From Planctomycetaceae bacterium (GTDB lineage: Bacteria; Planctomycetota; Planctomycetia; Isosphaerales; Isosphaeraceae): a stretch of 5,103 nt of DNA. Shown here piece by piece: positions 1 through 5,004 of the stretch. The notes beneath the pieces are model-generated. The model did no database searches. It worked only from the letters and a program-made list of their open reading frames with translations, and was not told where the DNA came from. Where the stretch lies: contig JAFANO010000503.1 in the NCBI GenBank assembly GCA_019232645.1, positions 1 through 5,103 on the forward strand, in the 5' to 3' direction. The first letter of the stretch is position 1. Each line of letters starts with the position of its first letter. The position numbers and the translations under genes were made by a program.

Positions 1-77
1 GTCAAGAGCGGGTCGATCGATTATCCTGGGCAAGGGGCCGGAGGATAGAGTGTGACGCTCCGCGCGCCTGCGGGGGC

Positions 78-95
78 ATTCCCTCCGGGAATTTT
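78..95 (+). terminator. Short hairpin with T tail, possible weak intrinsic terminator or attenuator
   Basis: ATTCCC (78-83) pairs perfectly with GGGAAT (87-92) across a TCC loop, and T residues run through 92-95. The stem is only 6 bp and half A/T, so it would be a weak terminator. Its position suggests either the end of an upstream transcript or the first element of a structured infA leader. Confidence 0.3.
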
Positions 96-97
96 GG

Positions 98-122
98 ATC
101 CCGAGCTCGTCAATCTCGGGAT
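98..122 (+). promoter_or_regulatory. Perfect 8-bp stem-loop in the infA leader
   Basis: ATCCCGAG (98-105) and CTCGGGAT (115-122) are exact reverse complements with a 9-nt loop. The stem ends 15 nt before the Shine-Dalgarno AGGAGA (138-143), so it leaves the ribosome site exposed. It could stabilise the 5' UTR, act as an operator at the DNA level, or work with the preceding hairpin at 78-92. Its regulatory role is inferred only from position. Confidence 0.4.
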
Positions 123-148
123 GTTGCAGGTCGCCGCAGGAGATCCGC

Positions 149-367
149 GTGGCCAAAGAGGAACCCATCCGAACCGAAGGACGCATCGTGGAGGCGCTGC
201 CCAACACGCAGTTCATGGTCGAGTTGGAGAGCGGACATCGCATCCTGGCGCACATCGCCGGCAAGATGCGCAAGAACTTCATCCGGATCGTGCCGGGAGA
301 CCGGGTGACGATCGAGATCACGCCTTACGACCTGACCAAGGGTCGAATCGTCTACCGCGAACGCTGA
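149..367 (+). CDS. infA: Translation initiation factor IF-1
   Basis: The 72-residue product is a full-length IF-1, the small OB-fold protein that binds the 30S A site with IF-2 and IF-3 during initiation. It begins [20 protein letters not shown] and ends [15 protein letters not shown]. The hallmark segments [20 protein letters not shown] (residues 17-36), [10 protein letters not shown] (38-47) and [19 protein letters not shown] (49-67) align without gaps to E. coli IF-1 as I know it, which is also 72 aa. The start is GTG at 149, supported by AGGAGA at 138-143 with 5 nt spacing and by the exact family N terminus MAKE. In many bacteria infA lies in or near the spc ribosomal operon beside rpmJ. 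Here no rpmJ or ribosomal protein follows and a gap with no gene starts at 368, so it appears to be a stand-alone unit, with an untested structured leader. Confidence 0.97.
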   Translation: MAKEEPIRTEGRIVEALPNTQFMVELESGHRILAHIAGKMRKNFIRIVPGDRVTIEITPYDLTKGRIVYRER

Positions 368-700
368 GCCGTCTGTCGAGACCGCTCGATGATTGCTTGC
401 GATTCCGAGAGAACATCCCGGGGATCGGCCCACCTTCGACGCGGTGAACGGTCGTGGTGGCCGGGAGGATCGGTCCCCACCTCGTGGGAAAATAGGAAAG
501 TTAAATCGCAGGGCCCTGGCGGAGGGTCCCGTCGCGGGCGCCGGCCGATTGCGGCTGGGTGGCCGTTGCTCAGATGGTGCCGGGGAGAAGAGGGGTCGAC
601 AGGTGCGTGACCCGGTCCCAGGCGTCCCGGACGGCGTGCTAGCGTAGGATCAAAGTCCCTGGCCTCGACCCGGGTCCTCCCCTCCGGCAGGGGCGTGAGG
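368..700. other. Gap between infA and the convergent oxidoreductase gene; no gene seen
   Basis: The short open frames here have arginine/glycine-rich composition typical of chance GC-rich reading and no recognisable domain. Small palindromic elements are present: CCCAC/GTGGG (476-480 with 484-488), followed by an unusually A-rich patch at 489-507, the palindrome GACCCGGGTC (667-676), and CCCCT/AGGGG (679-683 with 689-693) just past the stop of the minus-strand gene. None has the T tract expected of an intrinsic terminator in the right orientation, although the two convergent genes must end transcription here. Confidence 0.5.
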
Positions 701-2302
701 TCAGGTCGCGGCCAGGATGGCCATCGCGGCGTTGCGGCCGTTGATCGCGATGACGCTGCCGCCGGGATAGGTCCCCGCGCCGCAGAGGAAGACGCCGGGC
801 ATGGGCGTGCGCGACTCGAGGCGGCGGTCCCACATGTACGCGGGCAGGCACTCCCCCTGGAAGATGTGCCCGCCGCTCAGGCCGACCGACCGCTCGATGT
901 CGGGGGGCCCGAGGACCTGGGCGTCGATGACCGCGTCGATCATGTTCTCGCAGTAGCGGGCGATCGACTGGAGCGCGAGGTGTCTCACCTCTTCGCGCCG
1001 GGTTTCCCAGCCGCCCTCGGCGAAGGTGTGGGGGACGTATTGCGCGAAGACGCTCATCGTGTGCGCGCCCTCGGGGGCGACGCTCGCGTCGTGCGCGGTC
1101 TGGAAGTAAAGCTCGGTCCAGAGCCGGTCGGGCAGCCGGCCCTCGCGCGCGACCCGGAAGGCATCCCTCCATTCGGGCTTGGTCAGCGGGGTGTTGATCT
1201 GGCCGAGGTGGTGGGGCTGCATCGTGCCCGGCCGCGCGCGGAAGCTCGGCAGCGCGCGGAGCGCGACGTTCAGCTTGACCGTGCAACCGGTCATCGGGAT
1301 CGCCTCGACCTGGACGCGCCAGGCCGGGTCGGCGTCGCCGTCGAGCAGGCGCAAGGTGGTCCGGGGGTCGGCGTTGGAGACGACGCACGGGGCGTCGACC
1401 CGGTCGCCGGCCTCGAGGACTACCCCTTGGCCGGGCACGATCCGCGCGACGGGGACACCGGTCGCGACCACCGCGCCGGCCTCACGCGCCACGTCGCAGA
1501 GGAGGAACGAGACCATGCCCATGCCGCCGAGGACGTAGCCCCACGTCCCCGGCATGCCGCCGAGTCTCCCCGACGCATGATGGAAATGGATCGACGCCGT
1601 CCCGGGGTCGTGCGGGCTGGCATCGGTCCCGATGACCCCCTGGCCCAGCAGTGCCATCTGCAATCGCTCGTCGCGCAGGTAGTGCTCGACGAACTCGACC
1701 ATCGACCACTCGAAGAGGAGTCGCCGCGCCTCGTCGTCCCCCCCGATCCGCTCCTCGATCTCGGCGCGGGTCGGGGCGGGCCCGATCCAGAGGTCGCGCG
1801 CGCCGGGGGGCCGGATCGCGTCGCGGAGCCGGCGCTTCACGTCAATCAGGGCCCGCCAGCCGTCGAGGTCCCCTGGCGCCAGGCGGCGGACCTCCTCCTC
1901 GCACCTGGAGTCGTCGCCCCAGAGCTGGATGCTCGAGCCATCGTCGAAGGGCACGAACAGCCCGGCGTCGGCCGGGAACCACCGGAAGCCGTGGCCGGGC
2001 AGGTCCAGCTCCTCGATGACCAGCGGGTGCAGCAGGCCCACCAGGTAGGCGCACGGCGAGACCCGGAACCCCGGCCAGACCTCCTCGAGCGTGCAGGCGC
2101 CGCCGACCCTCGGCCGCGCCTCCAGGACGAGCACCCGCTTGCCCGCCCGCGCCAGGTACGCCGCGCAGGTCAGCCCGTTATGCCCCGCGCCCACCACCAC
2201 CACGTCCCACCGCCGAGCGGCCAGCTCGCCTATCGCCGCCGGGAGCCCGAGCAACCCCAGCGCCTCGGCCGTCGGCGACCCCCGACCCGCGACCTCGACC
2301 AT
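701..2302 (-). CDS. FAD-dependent oxidoreductase, phytoene desaturase/PYROXD2-like (COG1233 type)
   Basis: The 533-residue protein belongs to the flavin amine-oxidase/phytoene-desaturase superfamily. A Rossmann FAD-binding motif lies near the N terminus: VVVVGAGHNGLTCAAYLARA (residues 35-54), with acidic E61 after the second strand and GG at 67-68. A GGMG segment (259-262) leads into the typical second FAD-side strand, VSNADP follows at 308-313, and the C-terminal flavin motif LCGAGTYPGGSVIAINGRNA spans 506-525. The middle part (GQINTPLTKPEWRDAF, 367-382, then PEGAHTMSVFAQYVPH, 410-425) resembles PYROXD2 rather than true carotenoid desaturases. The start is ATG at 2302, preceded by AGGAGGAGG (2314-2306). 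This leaves about 31 residues before the Rossmann strand, longer than I would expect. The substrate is unknown. It stands alone with no carotenoid genes visible, so a carotenoid role is not supported. It is divergent from the exoribonuclease gene. Confidence 0.9.
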   Translation of the reverse strand: MVEVAGRGSPTAEALGLLGLPAAIGELAARRWDVVVVGAGHNGLTCAAYLARAGKRVLVLEARPRVGGACTLEEVWPGFRVSPCAYLVGLLHPLVIEELDLPGHGFRWFPADAGLFVPFDDGSSIQLWGDDSRCEEEVRRLAPGDLDGWRALIDVKRRLRDAIRPPGARDLWIGPAPTRAEIEERIGGDDEARRLLFEWSMVEFVEHYLRDERLQMALLGQGVIGTDASPHDPGTASIHFHHASGRLGGMPGTWGYVLGGMGMVSFLLCDVAREAGAVVATGVPVARIVPGQGVVLEAGDRVDAPCVVSNADPRTTLRLLDGDADPAWRVQVEAIPMTGCTVKLNVALRALPSFRARPGTMQPHHLGQINTPLTKPEWRDAFRVAREGRLPDRLWTELYFQTAHDASVAPEGAHTMSVFAQYVPHTFAEGGWETRREEVRHLALQSIARYCENMIDAVIDAQVLGPPDIERSVGLSGGHIFQGECLPAYMWDRRLESRTPMPGVFLCGAGTYPGGSVIAINGRNAAMAILAAT

Positions 2303-2305
2303 GAT

Positions 2306-2314
2306 CCTCCTCCT
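2306..2314 (-). promoter_or_regulatory. Strong ribosome binding site for the oxidoreductase
   Basis: On the minus strand AGGAGGAGG lies 3 nt before the ATG at 2302. The upstream AGGAGG register gives 6 nt spacing. This near-perfect anti-Shine-Dalgarno complement decides the start in favour of 2302 despite the long N-terminal extension before the FAD motif. Confidence 0.7.
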
Positions 2315-2334
2315 CGCGCGCCGTCGTTTCCATA

Positions 2335-2352
2335 AGTGTCTTTTTGGACACT
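2335..2352. promoter_or_regulatory. Inverted repeat AGTGTC-N6-GACACT, possible operator
   Basis: AGTGTC (2335-2340) and GACACT (2347-2352) are exact reverse complements separated by TTTTTG. The site lies 33 nt upstream of the oxidoreductase start and in the shared divergent region, a typical place for a repressor or activator dimer site. As RNA from the minus strand it would be a weak stem with an A-rich loop in the oxidoreductase leader. No regulator gene is in the window and the family of the site is unknown. Confidence 0.3.
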
Positions 2353-2484
2353 ATTGAACGGAACAGACGGACATGGTATTTCCTTGAACCCTAGTCACCA
2401 GATGTTTCCCTCAAGCGGGCACCCGCATCACGACGATATCATAGGATTGTGGTGCGGCGCGAACGAGAGTCTCGGGGTTCGCGG

Positions 2485-2491
2485 AAAGGGG
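2485..2491 (+). promoter_or_regulatory. Ribosome binding site deciding the exoribonuclease start
   Basis: AAAGGGG lies 9 nt before the ATG at 2501. The alternative ATG far upstream at 2336 lies inside the inverted repeat at 2335-2352 and has no purine-rich site at the right distance. Confidence 0.5.
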
Positions 2492-2500
2492 CGGCGGTCG

Positions 2501-3550
2501 ATGGCCGGCTCAGACACGGCGGTGATCAGGCTCTCGGACTTGGAGCACGGCCAGGAGGCCCTCTGCTTCGCCTCGCTGGTGAAGAAAGAGAAGGGGATCG
2601 ATAAGCATGGCAACCCCTTCGTGAAATGCCACTTCCGCGACAAGCGCCGGATCGTGGTCGCCCCGTTCTGGTCGTCGAATGCCCTGCTGGCGGACGTCGA
2701 GGCCTGGGCCGAGGGGGTTGCCTATCGCCTCCGCGTCAAGGGGAACTGGAACGTCAAGTATGGATTCCAGATCGAGGTCCTCGAGATCCGCCCCGCGAAC
2801 GACGACGACGTCGCCGACGGCTACGACTTCTTCGACCTAGTGGAGACCAGCTGCTTCGAGGTCGATCGGCTCTACCGGTCGATCCACAATCATATCGATC
2901 GCTGTATCGACGATCCCTGCCTGAGGCGGCTGGTCGTTGGCCTCCTGGAGGAGCACGTCGACCTGTTCAAGAAGATGCCCGCGGCGCAGAACTTCCACCA
3001 CAGCTACACCGCCGGCCTGCTCGAGCACGTCTGGAGCATGACCCGGGTCGCGAGCTGGCTGGCCGACCACTACGCCAACTACTACCAGGAGCTGAACCCC
3101 CCGCTGAACAAGGGGGTGATCGTGGCGGCGGCCATCCTGCACGACATCGGCAAGCTCCGCGAGCTGGATTACCACCCGGTCGAGGCGAAGTACACCAAGG
3201 AAGGGCAGTTGATCGGTCACGTCCTGATCGGCCGCGACATCGTGCGCGAGGCCGCGCGCAAGATCGACGGCTTCCCCGAGGAGACGCTCCTGCTGCTGGA
3301 GCACGCCATCCTCTCGCACCACGGCAAGCGTGAGTTCGGCGCCCCGATCGTGCCGCTCACCCTGGAGGCGCTGCTGGTCTCGTTCGTCGACGACCTCGAC
3401 GCCAAGATGAACATCGCCGCTCGTCAGCGGATCACCTCGGTCACCGACGGCGAGTTCACCGACAAGATCTTCGCGCTCGACAACCGCCGGTTCTACAAGG
3501 GCATCCCCCGGGAAGTCCCGGGCGACGACGTCGCCCCCGAGATGGCGTGA
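2501..3550 (+). CDS. YhaM-family 3'-5' exoribonuclease (OB fold plus HD domain)
   Basis: The 349-residue product matches the YhaM/CBF1 family, metal-dependent exoribonucleases that trim RNA from the 3' end (B. subtilis YhaM is about 314 aa). Residues 18-98 form the N-terminal OB-like nucleic-acid-binding part, with KHGNPFVKCHFRDKRR at 35-50. The HD phosphohydrolase domain follows: NFHHSYTAGLLEHV (164-177), the signature HDIGK (214-218), KYTKEGQLIGH (230-240), the metal-ligand-like LSHHGK (271-276) and DDLDAKMN (297-304). The tail DKIFALDNRRFYKG (321-334) is also typical of YhaM. All HD ligands look intact, so it is probably active in the cytoplasm. The start at 2501 rests on AAAGGGG at 2485-2491 and on domain length; the same frame is open back to 2336, but that adds 55 residues of unlikely sequence. 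The gene appears monocistronic: the next plus-strand gene is about 560 bp away beyond a repeat block. Confidence 0.93.
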   Translation: MAGSDTAVIRLSDLEHGQEALCFASLVKKEKGIDKHGNPFVKCHFRDKRRIVVAPFWSSNALLADVEAWAEGVAYRLRVKGNWNVKYGFQIEVLEIRPANDDDVADGYDFFDLVETSCFEVDRLYRSIHNHIDRCIDDPCLRRLVVGLLEEHVDLFKKMPAAQNFHHSYTAGLLEHVWSMTRVASWLADHYANYYQELNPPLNKGVIVAAAILHDIGKLRELDYHPVEAKYTKEGQLIGHVLIGRDIVREAARKIDGFPEETLLLLEHAILSHHGKREFGAPIVPLTLEALLVSFVDDLDAKMNIAARQRITSVTDGEFTDKIFALDNRRFYKGIPREVPGDDVAPEMA

Positions 3551-3623
3551 TCCGGAGCCCAGGGATCTCGTGCACCCGGTCTGCTGAATGGAAATTCGAG
3601 ATGGCGGATTCGAGATTTCAGAT

Positions 3624-3706
3624 TTGAACTCTCAACAGCGTGATCTCAAACCTCGAATCCGGAATCTCAAAGTTGAACTCTCGACACCACGATCTGAAAG
3701 CTCAAA
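3624..3706. repeat. Imperfect direct repeat, period 49 bp
   Basis: Copies at 3624-3657 and 3673-3706 both begin TTGAACTCTC and share the following pattern, with 7 differences in 34 positions. They look like decayed larger units of the same repeat family as the 14-bp array downstream. Confidence 0.55.
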
Positions 3707-3713
3707 CTCGAAT

Positions 3714-3729
3714 ATCTCAGATCTGAGAT
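3714..3729. repeat. Perfect 16-bp palindrome ATCTCAGATCTGAGAT
   Basis: The sequence equals its own reverse complement over 16 bp. It marks the point where motif variants of opposite orientation meet, immediately before the first perfect 14-bp unit. It may be a by-product of repeat expansion rather than a protein site. Confidence 0.55.
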
Positions 3730-3743
3730 CTCAAATCCGAAAT

Positions 3744-3748
3744 CTCAA
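3744..3748. repeat. Left copy of the putative target site duplication (CTCAA)
   Basis: CTCAA directly abuts the left inverted repeat of the element at 3749; the matching copy is at 3886-3890. The word also occurs naturally in the array, so the duplication is inferred from how excision restores the repeat register. Confidence 0.65.
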
Positions 3749-3885
3749 TAGGAGTTACGCAGTTGGTTGACTAACGTATAGGATAATGAGCGGGATGTAC
3801 CGGAATTTAGGCAAGATAGCGTTTGCGTGGTAAGCCGTTTCCCATCCACCTACTGTACGATTACTGTACAACTGCGTAACTCCTA
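3749..3885. mobile_element. MITE-like non-autonomous element, 137 bp, 17-bp perfect terminal inverted repeats
   Basis: The left end TAGGAGTTACGCAGTTG (3749-3765) and the right end CAACTGCGTAACTCCTA (3869-3885) are exact reverse complements. The element is flanked by CTCAA on both sides (3744-3748 and 3886-3890). Removing it and one CTCAA rebuilds an uninterrupted 14-bp repeat unit, strong internal evidence for insertion with a 5-bp target duplication. TA also lies at both extreme ends, so a TA-duplicating transposase with GGAGTT ends is an alternative, but that would leave an unexplained TA in the empty site. The interior holds no open frame of useful length and no transposase remnant, so it must depend on a transposase elsewhere. 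The insertion-sequence family is not assigned. Confidence 0.85.
3851..3869. repeat. Subterminal direct repeat TACTGTAC inside the element
   Basis: TACTGTAC occurs at 3851-3858 and 3862-3869, 11 bp apart, just inside the right terminal inverted repeat and overlapping it by one base. The left end lacks an equivalent pair. One helical turn spacing suggests a protein contact site such as a subterminal transposase site, but this is inference. Confidence 0.45.
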
Positions 3886-3890
3886 CTCAA
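3886..3890. repeat. Right copy of the putative target site duplication (CTCAA)
   Basis: CTCAA directly follows the right inverted repeat ending at 3885 and continues into ATCCGAAAT, completing a 14-bp unit in register. Confidence 0.65.
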
Positions 3891-4002
3891 ATCCGAAATC
3901 TCAAATCCGAAATCTCAAATCCGAGATCAAGACAGGGCGCACAAGAGCTCTCGAATGCGTCTGAGTCCCCCGGGAGTCCGGGCTTGCAGATCATCGCCTC
4001 CC

Positions 4003-4031
4003 TTGGCGGTCGGCATCCAACCTTTTACAAT
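4003..4031 (+). promoter_or_regulatory. Sigma70-like promoter of the lipoprotein gene
   Basis: TTGGCG (4003-4008, four of six matches to TTGACA) is separated by 17 bp from TACAAT (4026-4031, five of six matches to TATAAT). Transcription would start near 4038, giving a 5' UTR of about 70 nt. It is the best promoter in the window and lies in a locally T/A-rich patch. That it drives the lipoprotein gene is inferred from position. Confidence 0.6.
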
Positions 4032-4036
4032 GTGCC

Positions 4037-4051
4037 CCGATCCTCGATCGG
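4037..4051 (+). promoter_or_regulatory. Hairpin at the predicted 5' end of the lipoprotein mRNA
   Basis: CCGATC (4037-4042) pairs with GATCGG (4046-4051) across a CTC loop. It would lie at the very 5' end of the transcript from the promoter at 4003-4031, a place where stems often protect mRNA from decay. A 6-bp stem can occur by chance. Confidence 0.35.
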
Positions 4052-4109
4052 CGGACGTGCGGCCGTCGCGAGAGAGACCCGAGAACATGACCCGAGTGAG
4101 ATCCTCTTC

Positions 4110-4655
4110 ATGATCGCGATTCGCAACGCCTGGTGGGCGGTCCTGGTGCTGGCGGCCCTGGCCGGCTGCAATCAGCCCGAGGAAGCGAACCAGGATGTGA
4201 CCAAGCCCCCGGTCGCGCCTGGCAGCGCCCCCGAGAGCCCACCCCCCGCGCCGGCGACCAAGGCCGAGATGAAGCCCGAGGGGGCCCTGGCGCCCGCGCC
4301 CGCGGCCAAGGAAGAGGTGCCCAAGGAATCGGGCGAGGCCCCCAGGGTCGAAGCTCCGGTGATCGAGGCCCCGAAGGTCGAGCCGCCCAAGGATGAGAAG
4401 AAGGCCGACAATGAGGCCGCGGCCGTCCGGTTCTCGGCCGAGGAACTCGCCGAGATCAAGAAGCTACCCGCCTCGGACCAGGACAGGGCCCTCAAGCAGC
4501 TCGTCTGCCCCGTCAGCGGCGAGTCGCTTGGCTCCATGGGCGTGCCTTTCAAGGTCAGCGCCGAGGGCAAGACCTTCTTCCTCTGCTGCAAGGGATGCAA
4601 CAAGGAGGTGAAGGCCGATCCCAAGGCCGTGGTCGCCAAGCTCAACCAGAAGTGA
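4110..4655 (+). CDS. Small lipoprotein with Pro/Ala/Lys/Glu linker and C-terminal CPVSG...CCKGC cysteine module
   Basis: The 181-residue product begins with a lipoprotein signal, MIAIRNAWWAVLVLAALAGC: charged start, hydrophobic core (residues 8-18) and lipobox LAGC with C20 as the lipidated residue. Residues 21-105 are a low-complexity linker rich in P, A, E and K (KPPVAP, PESPPPAPA, APKVEPPKDEKK), probably a flexible tether. Residues 107-181 form a compact domain with CPVSG (133-137), GKTFFLCCKGC (153-163) and a following VKADP (167-171). The four cysteines C133, C159, C160 and C163 resemble YHS/TRASH-like metal-binding modules, so binding of a soft metal such as copper or zinc outside the cytoplasmic membrane is the best guess, unproven. 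I chose ATG 4110 because the signal peptide starts there; GAGTGAGA at 4094-4101 is a modest ribosome site. The frame is open to a TTG at 3984, but that would bury the signal peptide. It appears monocistronic. Confidence 0.85.
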   Translation: MIAIRNAWWAVLVLAALAGCNQPEEANQDVTKPPVAPGSAPESPPPAPATKAEMKPEGALAPAPAAKEEVPKESGEAPRVEAPVIEAPKVEPPKDEKKADNEAAAVRFSAEELAEIKKLPASDQDRALKQLVCPVSGESLGSMGVPFKVSAEGKTFFLCCKGCNKEVKADPKAVVAKLNQK

Positions 4656-4725
4656 CGCCTCGCCCGGGCCGCCCCACGCCCGTCCCAGGCGGCGGGGCTC
4701 GGCTCGAGGATCGCGCCGGCGGGGT

Positions 4726-4755
4726 CTGGCATATTCTCTTCGAGCGGGTTATCAT
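4726..4755 (+). promoter_or_regulatory. Possible sigma70-like promoter
   Basis: CTGGCA (4726-4731, four of six matches to TTGACA) and TATCAT (4750-4755, five of six matches to TATAAT) are 18 bp apart in a locally AT-rich stretch. No gene follows within the window, so it would drive either an unseen downstream gene with a long leader or a small RNA. Confidence 0.35.
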
Positions 4756-4781
4756 CTCAACGCAAGCGAGAATGGGATAGC

Positions 4782-4810
4782 GAAACCGCCCCGATGCGCG
4801 CGGCGGTTTC
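4782..4810. terminator. 9-bp perfect stem-loop, possible bidirectional terminator
   Basis: GAAACCGCC (4782-4790) pairs exactly with GGCGGTTTC (4802-4810) around an 11-nt loop. The stem has A residues on the left and T residues on the right, the symmetric arrangement of short bidirectional terminators, but the T run is only three long. It lies 127 nt after the lipoprotein stop. It might instead be a structural element of an RNA starting near 4762. Confidence 0.4.
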
Positions 4811-5004
4811 CGACCGAAATGCAGGACCGGCGTCTCTCCCGCTGAGGCGAGGGTACGGCTGAACGCATCGCGTGACGGAACGACCGGACAAGCCTTCGCG
4901 ACGATCGCCACACTCGACCCGCTGGGCCGATCCGCTCCCTCCCCGGGAGGCGGGCCATTGAGCCCTCGGGCACGGTGTTCATCGAGAAGGGGTGTCTGGC
5001 CCCG

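Larger units (their letters stand above)
1..148 (+). other. infA upstream leader region
   Basis: No gene can be called here. Frame 1 is open from the window edge to a TAG at 46-48, which could be the last 15 codons of an upstream plus-strand gene, but this is too short to judge. The rest is non-coding and contains two consecutive hairpins (78-95 and 98-122) followed by the infA ribosome binding site AGGAGA at 138-143. I found no convincing -35/-10 pair. Confidence 0.5.
2303..2500. promoter_or_regulatory. Divergent intergenic region between oxidoreductase and exoribonuclease genes
   Basis: Both genes read outward from this 198-bp region, which is noticeably more AT-rich between about 2325 and 2450 than its surroundings, as expected for promoters. 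Weak plus-strand candidates are TTGAAC (2354-2359) with TATTTC (2377-2382) at 17 bp, and an isolated TATCAT (2437-2442, five of six matches to TATAAT) without a good -35. I found no convincing minus-strand pair. The exoribonuclease frame stays open upstream to an ATG at 2336, but the translation there does not look like protein of this family. Confidence 0.45.
3730..3927. repeat. Tandem array of 14-bp units CTCAAATCCGAAAT, split by an insertion
   Basis: Unit 1 is 3730-3743. Unit 2 is split: CTCAA at 3744-3748 (repeated at 3886-3890) and the remainder at 3891-3899. Unit 3 is 3900-3913. Unit 4 is 3914-3927, with one change (GAGAT for GAAAT). The units are otherwise identical, which implies recent expansion or correction. 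The 137-bp element lies within unit 2. Confidence 0.8.
3588..3930. repeat. Intergenic AT-rich repeat block interrupted by a MITE-like element
   Basis: This block consists of variants of a short motif resembling CTCAAATCCGAAAT in both orientations. It includes an imperfect direct repeat of period 49 (3624-3657 and 3673-3706, 27 of 34 positions equal), an inverted copy at 3606-3628 matching the right-hand units (for example 3886-3908) at 20 of 23 positions, a 16-bp palindrome at 3714-3729 and tandem 14-bp units at 3730-3748 and 3886-3927. Without the inserted element it could fold as a long imperfect hairpin. It sits between the exoribonuclease and lipoprotein genes and does not look coding. 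Confidence 0.75.

Noticed and set aside
476..490. CCCAC/GTGGG hairpin as the infA terminator
   Set aside because: Only a 5-bp stem with a 3-nt loop, followed by A residues rather than T on the plus strand, and over 100 nt from the stop.
695..2335. Long plus-strand open frame opposite the oxidoreductase
   Set aside because: Arg/Asp/Pro/Ala-rich antisense shadow produced by high GC; the minus strand carries the clear FAD motifs.
2336..2500. In-frame N-terminal extension of the exoribonuclease (55 residues)
   Set aside because: No ribosome site at 2336, the ATG falls in the inverted repeat, the residues do not resemble the family, and AAAGGGG supports ATG 2501.
3588..3770. 60-codon open frame starting ATG in the repeat block
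   Set aside because: It translates the AT-rich repeat into a Ser/Asn/Arg/Leu-rich string, lacks a ribosome site, and its end lies inside the inserted element.
3730..3927. CRISPR array
   Set aside because: The 14-bp units are directly adjacent without unique spacers, and the only interruption is one element with inverted ends.
3984..4109. TTG-initiated extension of the lipoprotein (42 residues)
   Set aside because: It would place a charged stretch before the signal peptide and includes the best promoter in the window; the ATG at 4110 gives a proper lipoprotein signal.
4727..4741. Sigma54 -24/-12 promoter from TGGCAT
   Set aside because: No GC-containing -12 element at the required spacing.
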